In this document: in pieces, positions 29,273 to 40,700 of the stretch
Position numbering within the stretch: position 1 is the stretch's first letter
How the letters are laid out: each line of letters opens with the position of its first letter
DNA from: Histomonas meleagridis
Taxonomy: Eukaryota > Parabasalia > Tritrichomonadida > Dientamoebidae
Direction of reading: 5' to 3'
DNA length: 64,000 nt
Assembly: GCA_020186115.1 (NCBI GenBank)
Contig: WSYJ01000164.1
Location: 434,001-498,000 of the forward strand
Position numbers and translations under genes: made by a program
Notes under the pieces: model-generated
Told to the model about the DNA's origin: nothing
Database searches by the model: none
The model's input: the letters and a program-made list of their open reading frames with translations, nothing else

Positions 29273-31003
29273 ATGTCTTTAGAGATTCAGAGGATGATTA
29301 GAGATCAAGCAAATGAGACTCGTGATGAGCTCAATCAAATGGTTTCATGGGAAGAAGAAATACAATTACGTGATGATCAATTAATTGCACTAGCTCAAGA
29401 AGGAAAGTTTGGATATACTCCACCAGAAACAGGAAGACTTAAAAACAGCACAGGTACATCCAGTCAACCAAAGAAAGTTCAAATCCTACCAACTAATGAA
29501 GAAAAAGAGCAGCCAGTTAAATCTAGCGAGCATAAACCCTCACCTGGCAGAGGCTCAGCACCACGTAGCTATGAAGATTGGAGTAAGTTGGACGCCAAAC
29601 TTAAACAAGCAGAAAATAATGAAGATTCTGAAGATCCAAAAGAAACTGCCGAAGAACATAGAGTGAAGGGCAATGACTACTTCAAAAAGAAAAAGTATGA
29701 ACTTGCTATCAAAGAATATACAGCTGCGCAAAAACTTGATCCCTCCAATGCAATCTATTTCAACAATCGTTCTACTGCATACTATCAAATATCGAACTTC
29801 ACTGAAGCTGAGCGTGATGCCACAAAGGCAATAAGCCTTGATCCTCGATATACCAAAGCATTTGTTCGTCGTGCTCTTTGTCGCGAAGCACTTGGAAAGC
29901 TTGAACTTGCATTACAGGACTTCGAAAGTGCGAACGAATTAGAAAAGGGCATAGATCTCGTCAACAAAAAGATTCGCGATCTACGGACCAAACTCGGAAT
30001 ATCAGCAGACGGCAGAATACGACAAGTCAACGAGCCAAAGGTATCCATCATCGAGGAAACAACCAAACAGGATGTGCGCAGCAACGAAAAAGAGAAAGCA
30101 GCTACAAAATCAAAAATTGTCATCGAAGAGGATAAACCAATTTCCAAACCAAAAATTGTTATTGAGGAAGATAAGCCACTTAACCCAGCCAAAGTTGTCG
30201 TTGAAGAAGATAAGCCACTTAAGCCAGTGAAGATCGTTGAAGAAAAACCAGCTAAAGTTGTTATAGAAGAAGAGAAGCCAGCAAAGGTTAGCATTGTTGA
30301 GGAGAAGTCACCTAAAGTTGTTATAGAGGAAGAGAAACCAGCTAAAGTTGTTATAGAAGAAGAGAAACCAGCAAAAGTTACCATTGTTGAGGAAGAGAAA
30401 CCAGCAAAGGTTGGCATTGTTGAGGAGAAACCAGCTAAAGTTGTTATAGAAGAAGAGAAGCCAGCGAAAGTTAGCATTGTTGAGGAGAAGTCACCTAAGC
30501 CAGCTAAGGTTGTTGTTGAAGAAGAGAAGCCGGCGAAAGTTAAAATTGTTGAGGAGAAGCCGGCGCAGCATAAGGAAGCCGCCAGGCCGCAGCGCAAGCC
30601 GCGCCCAGAGAACATCAGAGTGCAGCACCCAGAGCTTAGTTCGCCACGCAGCAGCGGCGGTGCCTCCACAAGTAAGAAGCGCTACGGCGCGTGGATGACA
30701 ATGATGCAACGCGACTTCCAGCCGCGCCTTGAATCTATGGAACCTTCTGAGATAAACCGATCGTTGGGTTCTGATATCAATGCTGAGCTCATTCTGAAGA
30801 TACTGACAGCGCTAAGGAACATTGATCAACACAAAGCATTCGAATTTGTGGAGCAAATAGGAAAACACAAAATGATAAAACTCGTGTTCCTCGACAAGAA
30901 TAATATGAAACTAATTAACCCAATTGTGATCGAAATCATTGAAGATTCGGGAGAAGACGAAGCGAGAAAGAACTCTGTGCGAAAGATTTGGAAACTTGAT
31001 TAA
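29273..31003 (+). CDS. RPAP3/SPAG1-like TPR co-chaperone
   Basis: HSP90/HSP70 co-chaperone of the R2TP type, used in assembling RNA polymerases and axonemal dyneins. Three parts are visible in 576 residues. The N-terminal NQMVSWEEEIQLRDDQL helix resembles RPAP3. A block of three TPRs spans about 125-230 (HRVKGNDYFKKKKYELAIKEYTAAQKLDP, then AIYFNNRSTAYYQISNFTEAERDATKAI, then YTKAFVRRALCREALGKLELALQDF), with the Lys/Asn carboxylate-clamp residues. A C-terminal RPAP3_C-like domain covers the last 110 residues. Between TPR and C-terminus are about 14 degenerate units of EEKPAKV type (30120-30560), a lineage-specific linker. Because trichomonads are flagellated, a dynein-assembly role is plausible (inference). 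Confidence 0.85.
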   Translation: MSLEIQRMIRDQANETRDELNQMVSWEEEIQLRDDQLIALAQEGKFGYTPPETGRLKNSTGTSSQPKKVQILPTNEEKEQPVKSSEHKPSPGRGSAPRSYEDWSKLDAKLKQAENNEDSEDPKETAEEHRVKGNDYFKKKKYELAIKEYTAAQKLDPSNAIYFNNRSTAYYQISNFTEAERDATKAISLDPRYTKAFVRRALCREALGKLELALQDFESANELEKGIDLVNKKIRDLRTKLGISADGRIRQVNEPKVSIIEETTKQDVRSNEKEKAATKSKIVIEEDKPISKPKIVIEEDKPLNPAKVVVEEDKPLKPVKIVEEKPAKVVIEEEKPAKVSIVEEKSPKVVIEEEKPAKVVIEEEKPAKVTIVEEEKPAKVGIVEEKPAKVVIEEEKPAKVSIVEEKSPKPAKVVVEEEKPAKVKIVEEKPAQHKEAARPQRKPRPENIRVQHPELSSPRSSGGASTSKKRYGAWMTMMQRDFQPRLESMEPSEINRSLGSDINAELILKILTALRNIDQHKAFEFVEQIGKHKMIKLVFLDKNNMKLINPIVIEIIEDSGEDEARKNSVRKIWKLD

Positions 31004-31662
31004 ACATTTGTTTTCAGCTCATTAATCGTTTCTTGTAAAAGAATTTCCTTTTAATACAGTTCGATAACTATAATCAAATAAATATCCCTATTATGTTATA
31101 ACATTATTAGGATTGTATCACCATCTGTACACAGATAATCGTCTTTACTTGATATTTTTCGATAATAAATAATTGATTTTCGAATTTATCCCAAAATCTG
31201 GTTGTATAATATTAATGAATAATTATAATTTTGAAATTAGATTTACTTGAAGAATTTAAACTACAATACAACAAAGAGTTTTGATTATTTTTTATACCCT
31301 CCAAATGATGATAAACTTTTTTTTTTAAATATTCTTTATATTTACATAAATGTATACTTAAAAAATGTAATGAAAACAAAAATAAATGCTTAGTAATTTT
31401 TACTTAGTGAATTTTGGTTCAGTTTGAAGAAAATAGGTGTATAAAAAAGAAATTATCTTATTGTACAAAAACATGAATTTAAATTATCATATTCATGATA
31501 ACTTGTCAATTCAAACTATATAAATAATGTACCAGAGTAAAGAATCTTCTTTGATGAAATTTATATACTCTTTGCTGACATTTAATTCTACAAGTCTAAA
31601 TGAAATTTAGGAATTATGTTCGATGCACTCAAAAACATAATAAATTACTGCCTAATTCATTT
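31004..31662. other. Intergenic region with a relic of the cupin 3' end
   Basis: No intact gene. Around 31404-31434 the DNA repeats, with one or two changes, the last codons of the neighbouring cupin gene (31668-31697; shared AATTTTGGTTCAGTTTGAAG). This suggests a former tandem copy of which only the end remains. Confidence 0.5.
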
Positions 31663-32112
31663 TTATTCGGTAAATTTTGGTTCAGTTTGAAGAAACTCTG
31701 CATCATGCCCAGTTTTAAGTGGTTCCTTATTTTCTTTAGTTTGGATACATATGATAACCAAAGGTTCAGTTCCAGTATTCTTGTAGCATCGACTAGCTCC
31801 TGTACCAACACGGATAACAGATCCTTCTTCGATTGGGAAAACAGTGTTATCAACTTGATATTCTCCTTTGCCTTGAATAACAATATATACTTCTTCATTT
31901 TCTTTATGAGAATGGAAAAATGAAAGTTGAACACCTGCAGGAATGGATGTATATGAAATTTCAGATCCTGTTAAATGAAGAGCTTGTTGCAAGAAAACTT
32001 TTCCTGGAATTGGTTGTCCAAAACCTGTGAAAACATATTTTTCGATTTCAGATACTGGACCTACATTGACAGCAGTGTAATTGCTTCCTTCGGAAATTGT
32101 TTTGATCGACAT
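31663..32112 (-). CDS. Cupin-2 domain protein
   Basis: Small single-domain cupin of 149 residues. The first cupin motif is clear (HSHKENEEVYIVIQGKGEY, with two His and Glu as metal ligands). The second (IRVGTGASRCYKNTG) has Cys where the usual His stands. A metal-dependent enzyme or sugar-binding protein is possible, but the family is too broad for a reaction to be named. Proteins of this size and layout are common in gut bacteria and rare in eukaryotes, so a bacterial origin by transfer is a reasonable guess that needs a tree. No signal peptide; probably cytosolic. Confidence 0.82.
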   Translation of the reverse strand: MSIKTISEGSNYTAVNVGPVSEIEKYVFTGFGQPIPGKVFLQQALHLTGSEISYTSIPAGVQLSFFHSHKENEEVYIVIQGKGEYQVDNTVFPIEEGSVIRVGTGASRCYKNTGTEPLVIICIQTKENKEPLKTGHDAEFLQTEPKFTE

Positions 32113-32857
32113 TAAAAATAAAGTGAAGTTATGACTCTTCGTTCATGATTTGGAAAGTGTGCTATATTTTTTCAAAAGTTTACGATTGGTCGGATAATCG
32201 TTTTGAATCAAAATTTCTATAGTTTATCACGCTTTAAGGGGTTGTTTTCTTTGAGCATATCGTTTATATTTTTTGTGATTATAGTCAAATATTTATTTCT
32301 TATATACACATGATATTATTTAAAAGATAAAATATTTAAAGTTATGGGAAAATAATTTTTATTAATATTTTTTTTTTTAATGATTCTAAAACATTTGTTC
32401 TAATTGAAGTAACTGAGACACTAATTAAAGCTTTAATTGATGATGTCCATTGAGAAAATTTTCAATTTATTTTTTTTACCTTACTGACAAAATAAGTGCA
32501 GGTGATAAAAAATTGTAATCAAACTATCTTTTAAAAAAACATATCATTATTCATGTATAAGTAATTAAGAATGCAATTCACACATCTACGTTATGTTTTA
32601 TAATTACTAAAAACAAGAAAAAATTATCTGTATTATCGATATTCAAAAATTTATATTTTTACAAATTATGTAAATTTCCATTCCGTGTTCTTATAAAAAT
32701 ATCAAAATTTAATAGTTCAACATTTCAATGTTTTAAGTAATTTTTCATGTTTTACTTGAAAGTTGTTACCAGTTTTTCTTTTTAATAGGCAAAAATAATT
32801 GATAGATTTTAAAAAGTCATTATTATTTTTACACAAAAGAATTAACGTTTAAAACAG
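32113..32857. other. Intergenic region
   Basis: 745 bases of AT-rich DNA between divergent genes. Nothing recognised except AACGTTT at 32844-32850, about 10 bases before the Tectonic-like ATG. Confidence 0.5.
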
Positions 32858-34228
32858 ATGTTAGTTTTTTTCCTTCCTTATTCTTTTTCTCTTGGACTTG
32901 TTACAATAGAAAAAGATATGAATCTAACAGATGAGTCTCTATACTATCAGACAACTTCTGATAGAGATCCAGATAGTACAACATTTATAATAACAGAAAA
33001 TACAGATTACGGAGAATGCTCATGTGATGTTACTAATCAATGCGATCCTAATTGTTGTTGTGATCCAGATTGTCCACAAAATATTCGAAATAATTTTGAA
33101 AAATGTTTACCTCAAATATCAACAAACTCAATTCAATTATGCTCCGAACTAGATGACGATCAAGAAGGATCACTAGCACGTTGGCTTGTTCGCACAATGC
33201 TATGTGTTCATAAAAATAATAATCCTTCTCCAGGTGATTACTATGTACTTACACCAAATTCTATTAGCGACCCACGAGCAGTAAATTCAGAAAATGTTCA
33301 ATATTCATTTCGTGATATATTTACCACACAAACCATAACCACAGTATCACCTTACAATAATCTCAATCAAAATGTTATTCGTCGTGGATCTGATGGATAT
33401 TGTGAGTCTCAAGCAGTTAGGTATCTTGAAAGTGTTTCTGAAAGCTGTATTGTTCCAACAGGTATGACAGAAGATTATTGTTTGAATGTTTTGGGTGGTA
33501 GCAGCTTTAGTGGATCATGCACTGATGCAAGGACATCCATATCATGGAGTAATGCAAGCTACACGACCCAATCCGGAGCCGGCAACTTCGCTTTTGTTGA
33601 TTCGAGTTCTATCGGAACGGTTTCTGAAGGTGATGTGATACAAATCAGCATTCAATGGGCTACAAATCCGAATGCTGTTCCTAATACTAATGCTGGATAT
33701 AAGTTTGGTGACACTGTTGTCACAGGGTCTTCTGGTATTGTTTTGACAGGGCCAAATTCGAATGGTGAATGTGAACAAGGAAATGTACCACTTCAATTTG
33801 GTTTAAGCAAAGAATTTTCTTGTAATGTTCCAACAATTGCAGCACAAGGAATGGATTTTTCAAATACAGATTCACCTTTCTATTTTACATATACAGAATT
33901 TAATCAGATTCCAAATCAGAACATAGCAAAAGCCATTAACATTTCTCCAAACATTACAGATACATTACAATACTCTTTGGTTTCGCATTTGGTTCAGGAA
34001 ATTTCTGTCTTTTACAAAGCTGCTGGTTTAAAATCGAATCCACAGTACTACATCGAAGAAATGAACGTGAGATATTACGCATCTTCATCAAACAATGCGT
34101 ATGCAGGAAATTTAAACTCAACAAAAGTTACAACTTCGGTTTTATTTTATGAATATCCAAATGATGTAAACACAAATCCTCAAAGCAGTGCGAACAAGCT
34201 CAAAACATGGACACCATTTGATCAATAA
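32858..34228 (+). CDS. Tectonic-family (DUF1619) ciliary transition-zone protein
   Basis: Secreted or membrane-peripheral protein of 456 residues. A hydrophobic leader (MLVFFLPYSFSLGLVT) is a likely signal peptide. The diagnostic Tectonic cysteine cluster follows at about 50-75 (CSCDVTNQCDPNCCCDPDC, then F..C). The rest is beta-rich with several conserved Cys and Asn-glycosylation sites, as in TCTN1-3. Tectonics belong to the MKS/B9 module of the ciliary transition zone, which gates membrane proteins into the cilium. There is no C-terminal membrane span, so it resembles the soluble form. Its presence implies at least part of the MKS module in this flagellate. A AACGTTT element lies just upstream of the ATG. 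Confidence 0.82.
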   Translation: MLVFFLPYSFSLGLVTIEKDMNLTDESLYYQTTSDRDPDSTTFIITENTDYGECSCDVTNQCDPNCCCDPDCPQNIRNNFEKCLPQISTNSIQLCSELDDDQEGSLARWLVRTMLCVHKNNNPSPGDYYVLTPNSISDPRAVNSENVQYSFRDIFTTQTITTVSPYNNLNQNVIRRGSDGYCESQAVRYLESVSESCIVPTGMTEDYCLNVLGGSSFSGSCTDARTSISWSNASYTTQSGAGNFAFVDSSSIGTVSEGDVIQISIQWATNPNAVPNTNAGYKFGDTVVTGSSGIVLTGPNSNGECEQGNVPLQFGLSKEFSCNVPTIAAQGMDFSNTDSPFYFTYTEFNQIPNQNIAKAINISPNITDTLQYSLVSHLVQEISVFYKAAGLKSNPQYYIEEMNVRYYASSSNNAYAGNLNSTKVTTSVLFYEYPNDVNTNPQSSANKLKTWTPFDQ

Positions 34229-34470
34229 ATTGTAATTTTATAATTATATAATATCAACATTTTCAAAAAAAAATTATTTTGATAATAAATTTCTTTTATA
34301 AAGCATTTGTTGAATCTCTTAACCCTTAAGAGAAGACTCCCTTGTAGAGGATACAGGTTTTTCTTTGTAAAAATTAATTGTATCTTAACGACCGTTTAAA
34401 CGCAAAAATCAAAAATCTGAAAATTGAGTTTTTACATAAAAATTCGAATGAATAAAACAAAAATTTCCTT

Positions 34471-34887
34471 TTAGTTACGTTCTCCACGGATTCTTTGGGC
34501 AAGTTGAACATCACGTTCCATAATTGTGACACGGTTAGCATGGATAGCGCAAAGGTTTGTATCTTCAAAGAGACCTACAAGGTATGCTTCGGATGCTTCT
34601 TGGAGAGCTGCAATAGCAGATGATTGGAAACGAAGATCACCACGGAATCCAGATGCGATTTCACGAACAAGACGTTGGAATGGAAGCTTACGGATAAGGA
34701 GATCTGTGCTCTTTTGATATTTACGGATTTCACGAAGAGCGACTGTACCTGGTCTGAAACGATGTTGCTTCTTAGCGCCTTGTGAATCAACAACTGGTGT
34801 TGACTTACGAGCTGCCTTAGCACCGAGTGACTTACGTGGAGTCTTACCACCAGTAGATTTACGAGCTGTTTGTTTTGTACGAGCCAT
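34471..34887 (-). CDS. H3: Histone H3
   Basis: Core histone of 138 residues. The tail starts [19 protein letters not shown], so K4, K9, K14 and K18 are all placed as in animals. The region after K27 is divergent ([20 protein letters not shown]). The histone fold is well conserved ([29 protein letters not shown] ... [29 protein letters not shown]). The gene is divergent from H4, 411 bases apart, and shares its promoter region. ACGGTT on the plus strand at 34910-34915 (AACCGT in gene sense) is 23-28 bases before the ATG. Confidence 0.97.
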   Translation of the reverse strand: MARTKQTARKSTGGKTPRKSLGAKAARKSTPVVDSQGAKKQHRFRPGTVALREIRKYQKSTDLLIRKLPFQRLVREIASGFRGDLRFQSSAIAALQEASEAYLVGLFEDTNLCAIHANRVTIMERDVQLAQRIRGERN

Positions 34888-35298
34888 TTATAATTATGAT
34901 AAATAATTTACGGTTTTATGGCGGCAGAAAAAGTTTGCTTTTTTTAATGCCATTTTAGTCCATGTTAAATTAAATGAAATTTTATTTAAATGAATTGCAA
35001 AAAAACAATGGAGTAAAATGACATTTATGATGTTTTGAAAAAAGCGCGGGGTTATAAATGGTCGAGAAACCCCGCCATTTTTATTCAATTCATGAATTTT
35101 TTCTATTTCAAAATATGGCGGACTAAAATGGCTTTTGTAAATGACGTTTTAAACCCCGAAAAATTATATGAAGATGATTTCAATTGAAAAGATTAAAAAT
35201 ATAGACTAAAATGACATTAAATGGTTCTCACTTTTTGATTAGAAAAGGCGCCTAAATTGTGATATTTGAAATGAATGAGGATGAAAATCATTTATTAA
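34888..35298. promoter_or_regulatory. Divergent H3/H4 histone promoter region
   Basis: The shared spacer has repeated elements. A motif close to GGACTAAAATGRC occurs four times: about 34950-34962 (inverted), 35009-35019, 35115-35127 and 35202-35214. A perfect 8-base inverted repeat GCGGGGTT/AACCCCGC lies in the middle at 35046-35075 with a 14-base spacer, and another ACCCCG follows near 35152. The AACCGT element serves the H3 side only. The layout suits coordinated S-phase control of the pair (inference). Confidence 0.55.
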
Positions 35299-35604
<306 letters not shown>

Positions 35605-36012
35605 GTTATATTTTCATTTAATTTTCTTAAAATCGTTTTTCAAATTTCCTTTTGTTTTATATTTATGAAATGGTTACCATTGAATACGTAAAGGAATTTT
35701 TTGGTCTAATGGAAGAAGAAGAAGAATAAGCAGATCCAGATTGAAAGCTAACACACAAAAATTAAGTAAAAATGCCGATTTATAGATATAATTTTTTTCA
35801 ATGTTACTTGTATTGAAATTATTAAGAATCATACTTGTGTTGAAATAAACAGATAATAAATGAAGAAAAAACGTAATGCGATAATTTGAAAATATATTCG
35901 TTAAGGAATCGCAACAAGAATAAAAAAGAGCTTAAAGGAGTTCAGCCAACTTAACACAAAAATTGTGAGTTGTCATCGACTTTTTGTTTCGAATTGTGGG
36001 GTTTTCGAGGGA
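35605..36012. other. Intergenic region
   Basis: AT-rich spacer; no gene or clear promoter element seen. Confidence 0.4.
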
Positions 36013-37290
36013 ATGATCCTTTTGCTCCTTGTAAGAGCAAAAGTGATTAAATATGCTATTATGGTTGATGCTGGAAGCTCTGGAACAAGAGCTCATATTT
36101 ACAAATGGGAGAAATCAAAAGGAATTCCAAATGTAAATCCAGCTCCAAATCGAACGAATGGGTGGGTATATAAAAGCAAAATACCACTTGCAAAGGCACA
36201 CAAGAATTCATCAATCATTGAATTTATTTTCAAACCAATCATCAAATTTTCAATGAAAAGAATTCCACCAGAGAATTATCCGACAACACGAATTTTTGTT
36301 TTTGCAACAGCAGGTGTTCGGCTTTTATCAGAAGAAGATCAACTTCGTGTCATTTCACAAACATACGAATATCTCCAAAAAAATTCACCCTTTAAGTTAA
36401 AACCTCGTTACGTCCAAGCCATCACTGGTGTTGAAGAAGGCATTTTTGGATGGTTATCCGTCAATCATCTTCTTGGGAGATTAACATCTAAATCCACAAT
36501 TGGTGCACTTGATATGGGTGGTGCCTCCAGTCAAATCTCATTTCGTATTAAAAAGCTCAGCGGCTCTCCAGATGAGCATACAGTCAATCTTGGTAATCAT
36601 CATCGCATCACAATTTTTTCACATTCCTATCTTGGTTATGGTGCCAATGAAGCACTTAAAACAATAACCAATTATCTTGAAAGTCATGATAATCACCATA
36701 ATCCATGTTATCCCGTCAATTATTCTGGTCATCATAAATTATTCAATTTTAGTGGAACTGGAAATTTTCATGAATGCACACAGTTAGTTGAAAGTGTTCT
36801 TCTTTCTCAACCTGAGATCACTGATGTTGTTGTTCCCAACGCTACGAATGAATACGTTGCAATGGCTGCGTATTTCTATTTGAACGATTTTCTTAAACTT
36901 CGTTCGAATTCGACTTTAAGTGAACTTCGGCAAAGAACTACTGAATTCTGTTCGAGAGATTGGGAAAGTATTGAACGGGAATATCCACATAATTCGTATG
37001 TTGTTAATTATTGTTGGTACGGAATTTACCAATGGAATGTTCTGACGAAAGTTTATCATTTTAATGATAACACAACAAATGTTATGAAGATAGATAACAT
37101 AGACGGAGTGGACCTAAGTTGGACAATCGGAGCAATGCTGAAAGAAGCGTCAAATATTGAACTCGATGATAGAAATTTCGATTTATTTCCTTTCATAGCA
37201 ATGAACGCATTTCTAGCTGTAAATATTATTGTTAAGATAATAAGGAAAAGTGCGCTGTGCAGGAAGAAAGGAAGCAACTTCGACGCGTAG
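36013..37290 (+). CDS. Ecto-nucleoside triphosphate diphosphohydrolase (GDA1/CD39 apyrase)
   Basis: Hydrolyses nucleoside tri- and diphosphates, usually on the cell surface or in the Golgi. All five apyrase-conserved regions are visible in 425 residues: ACR1 VDAGSSGTR near 18, ACR2 FVFATAGVRLL near 98, ACR3 QAITGVEEGIFGWLSVN near 137, ACR4 ALDMGGASSQISF near 175, and ACR5 GVDLSWTIGAM near 370. A short hydrophobic N-terminus (MILLLLV) and a C-terminal hydrophobic segment (FIAMNAFLAVNIIVKII) suggest membrane attachment. The start at 36013 is the first ATG; the frame extends to 35965 only with GTG. In trichomonads such enzymes act in purine salvage and in removing host ATP (family knowledge). 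Confidence 0.93.
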   Translation: MILLLLVRAKVIKYAIMVDAGSSGTRAHIYKWEKSKGIPNVNPAPNRTNGWVYKSKIPLAKAHKNSSIIEFIFKPIIKFSMKRIPPENYPTTRIFVFATAGVRLLSEEDQLRVISQTYEYLQKNSPFKLKPRYVQAITGVEEGIFGWLSVNHLLGRLTSKSTIGALDMGGASSQISFRIKKLSGSPDEHTVNLGNHHRITIFSHSYLGYGANEALKTITNYLESHDNHHNPCYPVNYSGHHKLFNFSGTGNFHECTQLVESVLLSQPEITDVVVPNATNEYVAMAAYFYLNDFLKLRSNSTLSELRQRTTEFCSRDWESIEREYPHNSYVVNYCWYGIYQWNVLTKVYHFNDNTTNVMKIDNIDGVDLSWTIGAMLKEASNIELDDRNFDLFPFIAMNAFLAVNIIVKIIRKSALCRKKGSNFDA

Positions 37291-37765
37291 TTTGTAAAGG
37301 TTTTTTTGTTTTTGTAACATTCTTTTCCCTCATCAATTACTGATTTGTGATTTTTTCACACTTTTTTAAAAATCATTATTGTTTCTTTAAAGTGGTTGCA
37401 GAAAGGTTTCCCAACGATAGAATCGAATGAATGAAAAATCATCGGATTTATATTCAAAAACTGAAGTGTTTGGGGTCCCAACCACTTTAGATTCATAAGT
37501 AAAAAGATTTATTGACATATGCGTTTGAAAAACATATGAATAACTTTATACATTTAACTCTACTTGCACCAAATAAATCTTCTTGTCAATTTTTGATTTA
37601 TCGCGTCCTTTCCGATATAAAAATTCTTCAATTACACAAAATTTGATGAAATAATAACAAAATGAAAAAGAACATTAAAAGAGAACGAACCAAAATTTGA
37701 TTCATGCGAAAGAATTCACACCAAACAAAACGTTTCACAGGTACTTTTTATTGCTCTGTGCTCAC
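37291..37765. other. Intergenic region with an 11-bp inverted repeat
   Basis: Gap between convergent genes. Perfect inverted repeats TAAAGTGGTTG at 37388-37398 and its complement at 37479-37489 enclose 80 bases. Could be a small non-autonomous element or a hairpin; no flanking duplication was identified. Confidence 0.35.
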
Positions 37766-40700
37766 TCATTTCTTTGACTTGCCTTCACCGGCGTCCTGAG
37801 CTTTCTTCGAGTTATTTTGTCCACTCATCAGTATTGTTGCGTATATTGACCTAATCAACTGGTAAGACACAGCCTGCTCCAAAGCACCGTAGTCAGCGTA
37901 GTCAGAGCACCTTACGAACAAGTCGGCCAGTATCAGCATATTTGATCCCGGGTAGTTCACTTTCTTGTTCGACTTGAAGTGTTCCATACCGCATTGAATA
38001 CTTTTGGCGAACATTGTGAAGAAGTATGCGTACGCGTCAGCCGGTGCCTTAATTTTGTTTTGGTATAGTGCATAAGCTATGAACACGTCCAATACTCTTG
38101 ATATCAAATGTGAGTTATCTTTAATAGCATCATTCGAAGCGTCATAATCGAAACATTCCCAATATTGTAATGAGAATAATGACGCTATGATAGCTAAGAA
38201 CTTAAACTTACCATCATTACTATCACCGAATAAGTCAATACCATTTAAAGATTCGTTAATTATATTCATGAAATTATTATCTAAATGTGGTTTAACACCT
38301 GAATTATTATTTGTTGTATATTCATTAATCATAGAACGAACTTGTAAAATAGAACCTAAGGTAATAATATTATGTAATAATCCTTCTGGATCATTAAATG
38401 ATGGATAAGATACTTCTGATTTAACACTATTCGATAATTTATTTAATGTTTGTGCTAATTGTTTAATCTTTTCACCAATTGTATTATTAATTGAATCAAT
38501 GATTAATGAACATCCTTCTTTACCTATTAATGCTTGTAATGATTGAAATGCTGGTTCGGATATATATTGCGCAGGTGATATATTATCTTTACCTGGCATT
38601 GGTAAAAATGCATCTTGTGAATTACTATAAAAACTAATTGGTATTAACTTATTAACAATAACACCTGAATATGCATTCCTATACATTTTAACAAATGCTG
38701 ATTCAACACCATCTGATAATGTATGATAACTATTATATAATGTAATTGGTAAACTCATTGCTCCACTTGAACATACAACTTGCATAATCCATCGTGCTGT
38801 TTGTAATTCACGTATAACTTCAACTGGTGGATGTAAATGTTCACTACTAAACATTTCAACCATATACATTTGTAAATCTTTACGTAATTCTTCTGGTAAA
38901 TTATGTTCTTCTCCACAGATATTAACTACTCCAATTTCTTGTGCTATCATCATTGAATATCCAATTTTACGTGTTGTACTTGCAATTGGTAATATTTCTT
39001 TACGTGCTTTGTTCGAACTTTCATTACCTAATGATTGTGCTTTATCACTCATTAAATTATTAGCTAACATTTGTTTACGTAATTTCGCATAATGTTCATT
39101 TTGTAATTCATCACATAAATCTCTGATTGAATTTGAAATTGTTTTATATAAGACTTGATAATGATTCTTTAATGTACTTGGTAAACTACGAATTTCTGAT
39201 ATTGATGCATTATCCATTGAACAATAATGTACTAATAAAATTGCTCCAATGTTATAACATGATTCATTAAATTTAGTATCACCTACATATTCAGAGATTT
39301 GATTAATATGAGCCCAAAATGTAGATATCTTTGATATTTGTAATATTGTTAAAAATGTGTTTTGGAATAAATTCATTCTAAAGTATACACCTGAAAGTAA
39401 TCGTAATAATGGAACTAAATGTGAAGCTCCATGATTAATTGAGAATCTTCCAAATGCTGTAAAGAGACTATAAATTAAACCTAATAACTTAGATAAGTCA
39501 TATGTAGTACCTTGATCATATTGTGCTATATCAATAGTTCTCATTGCTGCTATTAACATAGTTAATTGATCATAAATCGATTGTGATAATGTAAATGAAT
39601 GTGCTAATGTATCAATATAAGGTGCATCAAATTCTCGAATATTATAGATAACAAATCGTTGAATATCTGGTATAGACTTAAGATAAATAACGGTAAGTTT
39701 GCCATATAAATAAACTAATTCCGAGATAGAATGATTACTACTTGGTAAGTTAGGTTTAGTAGCTTTAATACGAAATGCATTCTTGATTTCAAAACCTGCA
39801 AATCCTAATAATGAAAATGCTACTCCAAATTTGGTACTTAATAATGACGCATCGACTTCAGATGCTGAAATAAAATCACGAATAAGTACAGAGATCTTAA
39901 GTCGCTTGTTTTCTTGTGTTGGCCGAATCTTTGAATAATCACTTTCTGCTGTTTCAACAAATGATGTATCAAATTCAAGTTTCTTGTTCTTCTTGAATAA
40001 GTTCCATAATGTCTTAAGTTCGATAAAGATATCGCCACATAATTGGATAGATAAACAATACTTATAGATAAGTTGGAACGCTTGGCCAAGTTGTTGATTA
40101 AGTGATTGCATTGAAACAAAACCAAAACATAAGAAGAAATCACAGATTTCACGAAGATGAATCATTGTAAGTTGATCAATTGTAAGAAATGTATCGCTGT
40201 TGTTATATTTTGGTTCTTCGGATAAGGTTAACTTATCCCATAAATTGGATGTCGGATGTCCAATGATAAGAACTATGGACGGTGTAAAGGTGGAAAGCAA
40301 ATTAAGTATTGGCTCATTAAGAAATTGAAGCTCTGATTCAAGTGACTTGACTGAAGATCTTTCATGAAGAAATTTATCTAAAAGTTCACCATTAGGATCA
40401 GTGCCCTTAGAAACAGCTTCAAGTGCCCACCTGTAAAGATTTACAATGGTTGTGAAGTCATCATATTGTGTAAGTAAAATATGTAATTTAACATAGGTGT
40501 TGTAAAGTTGAATAAGATTAAGAGTAAGTGGATATCTTTCAACAAAGCTAATAGTAGGTGTTTGGTTCTTACATAATTGAAGGGTCTTTAAAGCTAATGC
40601 TTGAAATTGACGGAAGTGTGCTAGAATAGTGTAGGGACGTTGAAGTGTGTTGTAGGTATCACCTGACTTTAAGTTTCGAGGTGCTTGTGGGATTTTCTTA

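Noticed and set aside
31600-31934. Frames overlapping the cupin gene on both strands
   Set aside because: By-products of the cupin coding sequence.
35695-35760. tRNA-like string GGTCTAATGG
   Set aside because: No B-box or cloverleaf partner found downstream.
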